DNA from: Prasinococcaceae sp. CCMP 1430
Lineage: Eukaryota > Prasinodermophyta > Palmophyllophyceae > Prasinococcales > Prasinococcaceae
Length of the DNA stretch: 50,972 nt
Assembly: GCA_013416795.1 (NCBI GenBank)
Contig: RQSC01001207.1
Location: forward strand, 1-50,972
Reading direction: 5' to 3'
Shown here: positions 10,294 through 19,400 of the stretch, one piece after another
How the letters are laid out: each line of letters starts with the position of its first letter
Position numbering within the stretch: the first letter of the stretch is position 1
Notes under the pieces: model-generated
Databases searched by the model: none
What the model was told of the DNA's origin: nothing
Seen by the model: only the letters and a program-made list of their open reading frames with translations
Position numbers and translations under genes: made by a program

Positions 10294-10779
10294 GCCTCGA
10301 GTCGCGGCCAGGCGGGCTGTTGGCAAACGTTGCCGCCGCCGGGCACGGCGGCGCGGCACGCCCGCGGTGCGCGGTGCGGTGTGGCGCCTCCCCTCACCCC
10401 ACCCAACCCCACCCAACCCCGCCCCACCTCCTCTGCCCCCCGCGCGCGCGCGCGCCGCGCGGCGTGTGGCGCATGTAAGCCCCGCCGGCGGCCGCCGCCG
10501 ACGCGCCCGGTAGACAAACCATCATCCAGCGAGGGACTGTGCGACCGAACGGGGGAGGGCCCGCAGCAGGCCGTTCGGAGCCACTCGGGCGGCGCGGCAC
10601 GCGCCCTTCCCGCGGCACCCACCCACTCAACCACCCTCCCCAACCAAAGAGAGAGAGAGAGGGGGAGAGAGAGCGGCTGCTGCGTGTGGCGGCCGTGGCG
10701 GTTTTGGGACGGCGGGCGGAAGGGGCCGGGGGCGCCTGGGGGCAGGGCAGGCGAGGGCGCAGGGGAGTGAGCGGCAGCG
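10294..10779. promoter_or_regulatory. Divergent promoter between the BASS-type and UCP-like carriers, with C/G-run tract
   Basis: A C-rich tract at 10391-10440 is four or more runs of 3-6 C separated by short spacers. On the BASS strand it is a G-quadruplex-forming sequence. An (AG)n run lies at 10648-10673 on the carrier side. No coding region is supported. Confidence 0.4.
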
Positions 10780-11877
10780 ATGGCGGGGGCTACGGCGGGC
10801 GGCGAGCGCGGTTGCGAGCGCAGCTGCGGGCGCGCCGCCCTCTTTGCGATACGCGGGGCACCGGCCGTGCCGGCCGCAGCAGGCGTGCTGGCGCGGTGGG
10901 CGAAGGGATGCGCTGAGGGACAGGCGCGGACACCACAGACGCAGGCGCAGACGCAGCGGCAATGGCAGCAGCGTGGCGGGATGGCGCTTGCGTCGCCGTC
11001 GGAGGGCGTCCCGCTGGTCCCACGCCTCGTGCTGACGGGCATCTCGGCGGCAGCGTCCGAGACGGCGACCTTTCCCGTGGACATGGTGAAGACACGCCTG
11101 CAGATACAGGGCGAGGGCGGCACCGTGGTCGCGCGCGGAGCGCTCGGCATGGCAGCGCACATCGTGCGCACCGAGGGCTTGCGCGGACTCTACCCGGGGA
11201 TCGGCGCTGGCATCATGCGTCACCTGATCTACACGCCGGCGCGCATCGTGCTCTATGAGCAGATTCGCAATGGCGTCACGCCCGAAGATGGCTCAGCCTT
11301 GCCGCTCACGCAGAAGGCCGCGGTGGGCTTCGTGGCGGGTATCTCTGGGCAGGCCATCGCGTCGCCCGCCGACCTCGTCAAGGTGCGCATGCAGGCAGAT
11401 GCGCGCCTGCCGTTGGCAGAGAGGCGGTACACTGGCATGGCACACGCTTTCTCGTCCATCTACAAGAACGAGGGCGGCCTCGCGGGGCTCTGGCGGGGTG
11501 TTGGGCCCAACCTCTCGAGGGCGGGCCTCGTCAACATGGGCGAGCTCGCTTTCTACGACCAGGCGAAGCAGTTGGTGCTGAGCAGCCCGCACTTCGAGGA
11601 CAACGTGTACGCGCATACTGCCGCCAGTATCATATCGGGCCTGTTCGCGACGCTCTTCAGCTGCCCCGCGGATGTCGCCAAGTCGCGCATCATGAACGCG
11701 CCCACGGGAACGTACAGGGGCATCTTCGACTGCCTGGCGCAGACAGTGCGCAACGAGGGCTTCCTCGCGCTGTACAAGGGCTTCATGCCCACGTGGAGCA
11801 GGCTCGGTCCCTGGCAGTTCATCTTCTGGGTGAGCTACGAGCAGCTGCGGTCAGCCGCGGGGCTCGCAAGCTTCTAG
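10780..11877 (+). CDS. Mitochondrial carrier family protein, uncoupling protein/PUMP-like
   Basis: Single exon. It has the three tandem ~100-residue carrier repeats, each with its signature: FPVDMVKTRLQ, SPADLVKVRMQ and CPADVAKSRI. The closing block GFMPTWSRLGPWQFIFWVSYEQ is typical of the UCP/dicarboxylate carrier branch. From the ATG at 10981 the protein is 298 aa, the normal carrier length. The upstream ATG at 10780 adds 67 Arg/Ala/Gln-rich residues that could be leader sequence or an unusual presequence; I prefer 10981 as the biological start but cannot exclude 10780. The predicted role is inner-membrane transport of protons/anions or dicarboxylates. Convergent with MSH4. Confidence 0.88.
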   Translation: MAGATAGGERGCERSCGRAALFAIRGAPAVPAAAGVLARWAKGCAEGQARTPQTQAQTQRQWQQRGGMALASPSEGVPLVPRLVLTGISAAASETATFPVDMVKTRLQIQGEGGTVVARGALGMAAHIVRTEGLRGLYPGIGAGIMRHLIYTPARIVLYEQIRNGVTPEDGSALPLTQKAAVGFVAGISGQAIASPADLVKVRMQADARLPLAERRYTGMAHAFSSIYKNEGGLAGLWRGVGPNLSRAGLVNMGELAFYDQAKQLVLSSPHFEDNVYAHTAASIISGLFATLFSCPADVAKSRIMNAPTGTYRGIFDCLAQTVRNEGFLALYKGFMPTWSRLGPWQFIFWVSYEQLRSAAGLASF

Positions 11878-12081
11878 GTGCGCAGCCGGGGCAAGCTATA
11901 CATAGACGGGCACGGGTACACATTGGTAGTAGGATGGAAGATTCTTTTTGGTGTTGTTGGTTGGGTCTTGTTCGCTTGTGGTCGACAGGCTGTCGCCAGT
12001 GCATGAGCCCTCGCCCGCGGGGCCACGCGTATGCTTGCGTGCGCGCGTGCGATGCGCCGAGGGTTGGCCTAAAGGCAGTGT

Positions 12082-15003
12082 CTAGTGCGGAAGTGCTTCC
12101 AGCCCCTCGCAGAGGGCGCGGCGCACCGTTGCGAGACAGCGCAGCAGCTGCTCACGAGGGATGTGGTCGGCCGCGTACTTCAATCCCGCCAGTCGGCGTG
12201 CTGCCTCGAACTTGAGTGTGCGGCGCGCGTCCTCGCAATCGGTTCGGGCGCGCTGCTCGGCGCGCAGCTCGCGAGTCGCCCTCGCTTCGCCGACCGCGTC
12301 GGCGATTGCGCGCGCCGACGCCACCACGGAGTGAGGAAATCCGATCGCCTCTGCGAGGAGGAGCCCGTAATGCGATGAGGTCACCTCAGCGGATAGGCCA
12401 TCAGAAATTTCATAGCAGAAGTCCAACGTGCCCCCCTCGGCGCGGACAGCCATGGACGCGCACAGAGCGCCGGGGTACAGGTGCTGCAGGCGCGCCAAGC
12501 GATGTTCGTGTGTCGCCATGGCGGAGTACGCACCCGAGCCCATGAGCGCTTCCCCCACCGCCCACGATATCGCCAGGCTGTCGGCGTCGCTCGTGGCCCG
12601 GCCGAGCTCGTCAATCACTACCAGCGCCCTGTCAGAGAGGTTGTGCAGGCAGTAGGCCACCTCCTTCATCTCGAGTGAGAAACTGCTCGCATTGGACTCC
12701 AGGCAGTCGTCCACGCCAAGGCGCGTCAGCATACGGTCAGTCAGTCGGACGGACGCAGACTCCGCCGGCACCCAGCAGCCGATGTGTGCCATCAGGGTGC
12801 ACAGGCAGAGCGCGCGGAGATATGTCGTCTTGCCAGCGGCGTTGGGACCGCAGAGAATGAGAAGGCGCGTCTGCGGTGTCAGGAGGACGCTGTTGGGAAC
12901 ATAGCTGAAGATGTCCAGCGCAGACAGCACGGGGTGCCGCGCGCGGCGAATTGCCAGCGGTGCGTCCGATGCATCTAGCAGCGTTGGGCGGCAATACCCC
13001 TGCTCGCGCGAGACTACAGCGAGGCTGTTGACAAGCAGGTCCAGAAGGTTCATTGCCTCGGCTAGCTGACACAGCGGCCTGGCCGCTGATCGCACAGCCT
13101 CCAACAGTTGCGTTGCGGCTGCTACGGACCGCTGGAGCGCATTGTGCTTCGCCTCCATCATGCGAGCGTTCAGCTGCATGAGCTCGTGCGTCGTGCACTG
13201 CACGGTGGTGCCGCGTGTCGAAGAGTTCACGAAGCCTGGTGGCAACAAGCTGTCTCCCCACTCGTCAAGCACAGGTCCTTCCCGGTCGCGTGCGGGGCTG
13301 TCGCCGATTGTTCCATCCTCTTCAGCCTCCGGCATATCAGAGTCGCGTCCTTGCGGGCCACCGAATTCGCCGCCACCGCCGCTTGGTGCGCGACGCGGCG
13401 ATTTCATCATTTCCTGCCTGCGTGCTGTCTGGCAATCACGGAGCTCTTTGGCAGATACCTTGAGGTAGAAGCCGCGGCGCTGGTCGTAGGGCAGCTTGAG
13501 CGTGCGCAGACCAGTCTCGGCCCGATAGCGCTGCGCAGCCTCGTGGATCTGCTCGGTCGTCTCAGAGAAGAGCTGGCGTGCGAGGTCGAGGAGGCCATCA
13601 GCGCCTTGTTTCATTGCGTAGATGCACTGAACCTGCGACTGAAACGACTGCTTGGCGTGCAGCGCGTCATCCTCGACCTGCTCGTCGATGCGCTCGGAGA
13701 GCTTTCGAAGCGTCCCATGCGGGTCACAAAAGACTGAAGCAAGTGCGCGCAACAGGGCGCTGCGCGGAGCGTCGTCGTGTTCTGCGCCGCCACTGGTGCC
13801 AACGGTCGGGTCAGATTGCTGGTGTCCTTGTTGACGATGATCACTGACCATCGGGAACACGACGGCGAAAGCCTTGGCCACCACCGGCGCGCAGCGCACG
13901 GCAGACTTGACCTTGAGGAGGTCTGAGAGACGGGCGGACAGCGCAGCTTGTGACACTTGCGTGCCGGCGCGCGGAGGTGGCGCTGCTAGCCGCGCCACGA
14001 CGGTGTCGGCATCACTTGGGCAACGGGAGATCGCAGTGACAAGTGCTTGATGCAGCTCTGGCATCTCGAGAAGCTCAGCCACGGCATCTTGCCGCGTCAC
14101 GAGCGTGCTATGGTCGCGCAGAGGTTGCAACAAATTCGCTCGCAGGAGGCGCTTGCCGCCGGCTGTGACGAGCTGCGATCCCATCAGTTGGAATAGTGTC
14201 GCACACGGGGGGGTTGCTCCGGACGATGCCGCAGCCGAGCGCTCGCCGCCTTTGTGCGTCTGCGCATTGGAAGCCACGGTCGTGATTGGAGTGATGACCT
14301 CCAGCTCTGCCAGCGTCGTGCGGTCGATTACCATGTGTGCGCGCAGCGTGTCAAAGTTGATGGTGACAAGCTGGCCCGCGTCGGGCTGGAAGAGGTCGAC
14401 CCCCAGCTCTACCTGCGCGAATTGTGCAACTGCATGCGCTGCACCGAGGGCGAGGTACCAAGCCGAATGTTTTTCTGCGTGCGCCCGCTCGATTGGCTCG
14501 ACTGCGAGCGTGGCCACGAGCTCCCACCCCCTGGTGTCATCGAACGCGGAGCGCTTCATGGCCAATGCGATGGCTTGCAACGATGCGCATCGCTCGAGCA
14601 GGCCCGCGAGGTGCGTCTGGTGTTGCGCGCCTGCGCTTCCGTCGGCCGGCACGAGCAATGTCGAAGGGGCGTGCGAGTCGATTAGCGCCGAGGTTGTTCC
14701 CAAAACTCGGCTTGGCTCAATGATTTGATTCAACGAGAGACGCATTGTGTCGCAGTCGAGCGCCGCGACGCCCACCTCCCTGGCTCGGTTTGCGATGACG
14801 GCGACCACGCAGCGGCTCGCGGGCGCCCCGGCCGTACAGGCGCGGTCGCTCCCGTTGCCATCGCCATCGCCACGATGTCTGTCCATCGCCGGGGCAGCGC
14901 CTGCGCCCACCCCGTTTCCCCGCGCCGCGCCGGCGTGAGCCTCACCTGGCCCGGCATGCGGCTGCGTCGCCCGTGCAGGGACGCGGCCCGCGAGCGACGC
15001 CAT
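12082..15003 (-). CDS. MSH4: MutS homologue MSH4, meiotic crossover protein
   Basis: One open exon, 973 aa from the ATG at 15003. It lacks an N-terminal mismatch-recognition domain, as in MSH4/MSH5. The middle part has NFDTLRAHMVIDRTTLAELEVI followed by GGKRLLRANLLQPLRDHSTL, the MutS core/lever of the MSH4 branch. The ATPase has Walker A GPNAAGKT (12826-12849), Walker B VVIDELGRATSDADS and ATHEHRLARL. MSH4-MSH5 clamps stabilise meiotic recombination intermediates and promote crossovers. Unusual points are Walker A AA for the usual MS, RAT for RGT after Walker B, and a Gly/Glu/Asp-rich insert of ~70 residues with PSGGGGEFGGPQGRDSD. The ortholog assignment rests on domain order and these blocks; MSH5 is less likely. 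Confidence 0.85.
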   Translation of the reverse strand: MASLAGRVPARATQPHAGPGEAHAGAARGNGVGAGAAPAMDRHRGDGDGNGSDRACTAGAPASRCVVAVIANRAREVGVAALDCDTMRLSLNQIIEPSRVLGTTSALIDSHAPSTLLVPADGSAGAQHQTHLAGLLERCASLQAIALAMKRSAFDDTRGWELVATLAVEPIERAHAEKHSAWYLALGAAHAVAQFAQVELGVDLFQPDAGQLVTINFDTLRAHMVIDRTTLAELEVITPITTVASNAQTHKGGERSAAASSGATPPCATLFQLMGSQLVTAGGKRLLRANLLQPLRDHSTLVTRQDAVAELLEMPELHQALVTAISRCPSDADTVVARLAAPPPRAGTQVSQAALSARLSDLLKVKSAVRCAPVVAKAFAVVFPMVSDHRQQGHQQSDPTVGTSGGAEHDDAPRSALLRALASVFCDPHGTLRKLSERIDEQVEDDALHAKQSFQSQVQCIYAMKQGADGLLDLARQLFSETTEQIHEAAQRYRAETGLRTLKLPYDQRRGFYLKVSAKELRDCQTARRQEMMKSPRRAPSGGGGEFGGPQGRDSDMPEAEEDGTIGDSPARDREGPVLDEWGDSLLPPGFVNSSTRGTTVQCTTHELMQLNARMMEAKHNALQRSVAAATQLLEAVRSAARPLCQLAEAMNLLDLLVNSLAVVSREQGYCRPTLLDASDAPLAIRRARHPVLSALDIFSYVPNSVLLTPQTRLLILCGPNAAGKTTYLRALCLCTLMAHIGCWVPAESASVRLTDRMLTRLGVDDCLESNASSFSLEMKEVAYCLHNLSDRALVVIDELGRATSDADSLAISWAVGEALMGSGAYSAMATHEHRLARLQHLYPGALCASMAVRAEGGTLDFCYEISDGLSAEVTSSHYGLLLAEAIGFPHSVVASARAIADAVGEARATRELRAEQRARTDCEDARRTLKFEAARRLAGLKYAADHIPREQLLRCLATVRRALCEGLEALPH

Positions 15004-15117
15004 CGCACGACACCAGCGGTGCCTCGACGAAACAAGTCGGCGCCTGGAGAAGGGGCTTGGGGGTTGGGGGTTGGGGGGTGGGGGGCGAAGGCTGACAAGA
15101 ACAAGGCAGATAGCGCC
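15004..15117. promoter_or_regulatory. 114-bp divergent promoter of MSH4 and SPATA4 with a G-quadruplex motif
   Basis: The two start codons are only 114 bp apart. The SPATA4 strand carries five runs of 4-6 G with spacers of 1-3 bases at 15052-15085, a canonical G-quadruplex motif. It lies about 35 bp before the SPATA4 ATG. There is room for only one shared promoter. Confidence 0.5.
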
Positions 15118-15981
15118 ATGCCCGCCGCGATGAAGCGTGATGTGCTCAAATGGCTGCAGTCGCTGGACCTCAGCCACAGAGTGAGCAACGTCAAGCGCGA
15201 TTTGCAGAACGGCTTCCTGGTCGCCGAGATCTGCTCGAGGTACTACGGCTCGGCGGTGCAGATGCACGCCTTCGACAACGGCGTGGGAAGCGCTGCCAAG
15301 GCCGACAACTGGGGGCAGCTGGTCAAGTTCTGCAAGCCGCGCGGCGTTCCGATTGACGCAGCGTCGGCCGCTGCCGCCTCCGACGGAGTCCCCGATGCTG
15401 CCATATCCCTGTTGGAGCGCCTCTACGAGTTCTTCACCAACCGCAAGCTTCAGGAGCTGCCACAGGAGGTAATCGAGGCGCAGGAAGCACAGCTTGCCGA
15501 GGCTGCACGTGCGCAGGCCGCCGATGCCAAGGCGAGGACCCGGAATGGGGTCAAGGGGCTCCAGACAGGTACGGCGCGCGCGTGAGAGGGGTACTGCAGC
15601 ACGTGCGTGCGACTACTGAGTGGTGCGTTTTTACGTGTTCCTTGTGGGCGCGGGCCGCCGTGCTGGCACACGTGTGCGCGCGGATGACCCTTGCTGTGCT
15701 TTGCTGACCCCCACCTGTGCCCAATTCACACAGCAACTGAGGCCCTTCCCACGCCCGCTGCGCCCACCGCCACTCAGGCGGAAGTCGCCAGCGCCGCCCC
15801 CGCCGGCGGCCTGCCCGCGTCAGGCGGCGCGCCTGTCGTGGTGCCACCTGGGGTTGACCCGCCGCTCTTTACGAGCCGGCCACTCGCCGCCGGCGTGGCG
15901 GGGCCGCCGAGCGTCCACTTCGGCGCGGTGCGCGTCACGCAGCTCGAGAGCGCCACCGAGGCCCGGCGGAGGCTCGCGTGA
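15118..15981 (+). CDS. SPATA4: SPATA4-like calponin-homology (CH) domain protein, two exons
   Basis: Exons 15118-15568 and 15734-15981 (232 aa) with a GT-AG intron of 165 bp; the split codon becomes Ala. Residues ~5-110 form the CH-like domain of the SPATA4/SPEF1 family: KRDVLKWLQSLDLSHRVSNV then LQNGFLVAEICSRYYG, later KADNWGQLVKFC. A Glu/Ala/Gln-rich coiled-coil-like stretch follows, then a Pro/Ala-rich tail ending SVHFGAVRVTQLESATEARR. In animals this family binds axonemal microtubules in sperm and cilia, so the alga or an ancestor made flagella. The short intron contains alternating purine-pyrimidine GC tracts. Confidence 0.85.
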
Positions 15982-16483
15982 GCGGCGCGCAGCGGGCGGG
16001 CCGCCGCGCGCGATATTCCGTATTCTTCTAAAAAACGCCGACCCCTCTCGGTAAAAATAAACTCAAGTCGAACGCATTTGACTACGCATTTGATTGCGGG
16101 GAAATGAGCGCGAGACCCACTGGTATCGCGGCGCCGGCGCGCGCCCGCGCGCGCGCGTTGCCAAAAGCGGCATGTTCAGGCCCCAAACTGAAGGTTAGGG
16201 TATTGATTTGTTAGGGCTCAGATTGAGCTCGTGGGCGCGCGGCGCCTCGCTGCCCGGCGCTGCTGCTGCCAGAGCGCGCCCGCGCGGCGCGAGCGCCAGC
16301 TCTCCCTCGCCGCCGCCGACAGCCCGCGCAGCGCGGCCCGCCTGCCGCCGCTGCCGGCCGCCCTACGAGAGGGAGAGCGCGCGCCCGTGGTCGGGCGGTC
16401 GCCCGCCCGCGCGGCTGCTGCGGCCCTAGGAGTGCCATTCGACTCGCTGCGCTCAAGCAGCGCGGCTGGTCGCCGCTCGCGCC
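15982..16483. promoter_or_regulatory. Intergenic region upstream of WDR7, with paired telo-box motifs
   Basis: An AT-richer patch at 16010-16100 (AAAAATAAACTC) follows the SPATA4 stop and probably holds its 3' end. The WDR7 promoter side has TTAGGGT at 16195-16201 and TTAGGG at 16211-16216. The rest is GC-rich leader. No gene seen. Confidence 0.4.
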
Positions 16484-19400
16484 ATGTCGGGACTCGCAGC
16501 GTCGCCCACCGCGATGGCACACCCGGCGATGCACGCGTGGCGCTCCCCTTCGGATGCACAGAGCTCGCAGGGCGCGGACCGGACACACGGCGGCGCGCAC
16601 ACGGGCGGCGGAGCGGGTGGCCAGGGGATCACGCCGCCGCTCTCCGCTGCGGCGGCGTGCTGGCCCGCGCGGCCACCGGCGCATGAGGCGTGCTGCGTGT
16701 GCACCGTCGCGCGCCCGGATGGCGAGCCCGGCGCCAGTGGGGTGGGTGATGGCGTGGGCGCGTGGGTGTTCACGGGCGGCAGGGACGGAGTGGTGCTGCG
16801 GTGGGATGTCGAGGAGGCAAGCGGGGCTTCGAGCGAGGACCTGAGCGAGGGCGAGGGCGCGGCGCGGCGTATGTGGCCGGCGCTGGCCCTCTGCCGCCAC
16901 AGGGCGCCCGTGATGGACCTCGAGCCAATCGAAAGCACGAGCGCTGGCAGCGGCGCCGGGCTTGCAGAGGGGTCCGCGCTGCGCGGCGGCAAAGTCGACT
17001 CCATTCTGAGCTGCGCGGCCGACGGGGGCGTCCTACTATGGTCTGTATCAGACGGGCGATGCGTCGGAGCGTGCGTCTTGCTCCCGTCCGTGGGCTCACC
17101 GCGCGCTGCCAAGGCCTTACCATGCCGCAGCGGCGCGCCTTCCCCGCTCGCGGCGCTCGCGTGTGCGCGCAGCGACCACGGCGTCAACCGCGCCGGGGCC
17201 GCCGAGGGATGCGTGGTCATACTCAATTGCGATACGATGAGTGCGCTGCGGTACCTTGAGGCGCCGCTTAGCCTGCTCGCTCTCGAAGTGCATGTCATTC
17301 CGGGCGGGCCCCCACTGGGTGCCGGCAGCTACGAGACTGGCGATTGCACGGCCGCCAGTGCTGGGTCCGTTCCCGAGGATGAGTACGTGCTCGTGGCTGC
17401 TGGCGCATCCGACCGCACAGCTTGGTGCCTCGGCACATGGTCCGCACTCGTCACATCTGACCCTATCGCACCGGTGAACGAGGCAGGGAAGGACGCGAAA
17501 GGGGTCGCGGGGGAGAGCTCAGCGCGTGGTGGACGACCGTTGGAAGTGACTGACATGGTGGTGCCCCTGCCACATGCGTCGAGCGGTGGTCTGGCGTGGC
17601 CGACGCACGCGGGTGGCAATCGATGGGGCATACCTGCGGTTGCTGTCGCGCCGGGTGGTCAGGCGCTGGTGCGGCGCACCGCTCGCACCGTCACCGTGAC
17701 CTGGGCGCGCAACGGTGAAGTTATTGCCAGCTTGAGCGCCTCCAAGGCTGCCGCGGACATCGCGCGGCGGCTCGGGGCGAGCGAGGCTGCAGGCGATGAG
17801 AGCCGCTGGGCAGGCGCAATGGTCGTCGTTCTGCCCCTCAAAACGAGCGATGATGAGCTCATACATCTCCTCGCATGGCTTGCGGATGGCTCGGCAGTGG
17901 TGTACGAGCTGCCGCTCGCTTTGGGAGGCTGCCTGTCCCCAGCCAAGCCACATTGGGAAGGCACATGCGCACACTCTGGTGGACACAGCTTTATGGACAT
18001 GGAAATGGACATGGAAATGGACATGGACATGGATTTGAAGTTGGGAACGCTCGCCTCCGGTGGTGGCACTCAGCCGTTCCCAAAGCAACAAAGTTTGGCA
18101 GCCGACTCCGCGACAGAGGACTCGGCAGCGACGGACCCGCGCGTGTGCTGGGCGGTGGCCGGTGTGCGCCACTGCCAAGCAGTAGTATATGGCCAGACGG
18201 GCGACCACGTCTCGCGTTCGATCACTCGCGTCGCTGCACGCGATGCTGATGAGGACTGTCCCCCGACGCAGATCACGGAGACAACACTGTTTACGCTTGG
18301 TTCCGACGGTAGCCTCACACGGCTCGCTTCCTCTTGCCTTGCTGACGCGTGGGTCGATCGCACAGGCGACTCGGCGGAGCCTGCCAACGATTCATGCGAG
18401 GGAGCGATTGGAGCCTCGCAGTTGTCAGTGTGCACTGCGTTCCCCGCCGATGCGGGGCTGGATGCCGCTGGAGATTTGGACTATGAGATGGGCTGGCTTG
18501 TGGCGTGTGGGTATTCCAATGGAACCATCGCAGTTCATCAGCTGCCGGGTAGCATGCAGGGCAGCGATGCGCCGCTGTGCGTTTTGCAGGGCGCACATGA
18601 CAGTCGCGTGCGGTGCCTCGCGCCCTCGCGCCGCGCGCCACCGCGTGGCGCTGTCGCGGAAGAGAGGTGGGAGCGCTTGCTAGTTTCGAGCGGCGACGAC
18701 TGGACCGTGCGGGTGTGGGCTGCGCTCAATGGTGAGGCGCTGCTGTGCGTTTCCCCGCACGCAGGGCCGAGTGCGGCGCTTTTTGCTCCCCCATGCGACG
18801 CGCTCTTCAACTGGTCGCAGTGCATTGGCTCGATAGGCGAGGACGGTGGTGTGGCGCTCGTTTCTGTCGCGGACCACGGAGGCGGTGCACAGGGAGGTGG
18901 TTGCAACGAGGGGGATGCTGTCTTTCCGCGCACGGTGGTAGCGAGCTTTCCTGGCCATCCCTCGATGCCAGTGGATGGCGTGTGGGATGCTAGACGCGGT
19001 ATGCTTGCGTGCCTGTGCATCGATCGCGTGCGTGCGACTTTGGCCGAGGGCGGTGCGAGTGTCAGTCCGACCCAGCGGCAATCGCAGGAAGGCCCATCGA
19101 CTCCAGGCCACGGGATGGCCTACGCAGACGTCGCTGAGCACGAATGTGCGCAGGAGGGCTCTGCTGAGTGCCTGCTTGTGTGGGATGTGGACACGTCCAG
19201 CCTGCAGCGCGTCGTGCATGGCCGCGATGCATCCGCTCTGCTGTACCACCTCAAAGCGCGAGCGCGCGCATCCACGTCGGGCGGTAGTCCGGCCCGACAA
19301 GCAGGTGTGCGGCTGTCGAACCCACTGCACGTGTCGTCCCCCATGGGGGGCATGTGCGTGCTGGCGTGCAATGTGCCTCAGCTCCTCGCGCAGCCCGTGC

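Noticed and set aside
10294-10416. N-terminal extension of the BASS-type protein
   Set aside because: It begins with TTG and is coded by the C-run tract; nuclear genes start with ATG, available at 10293.
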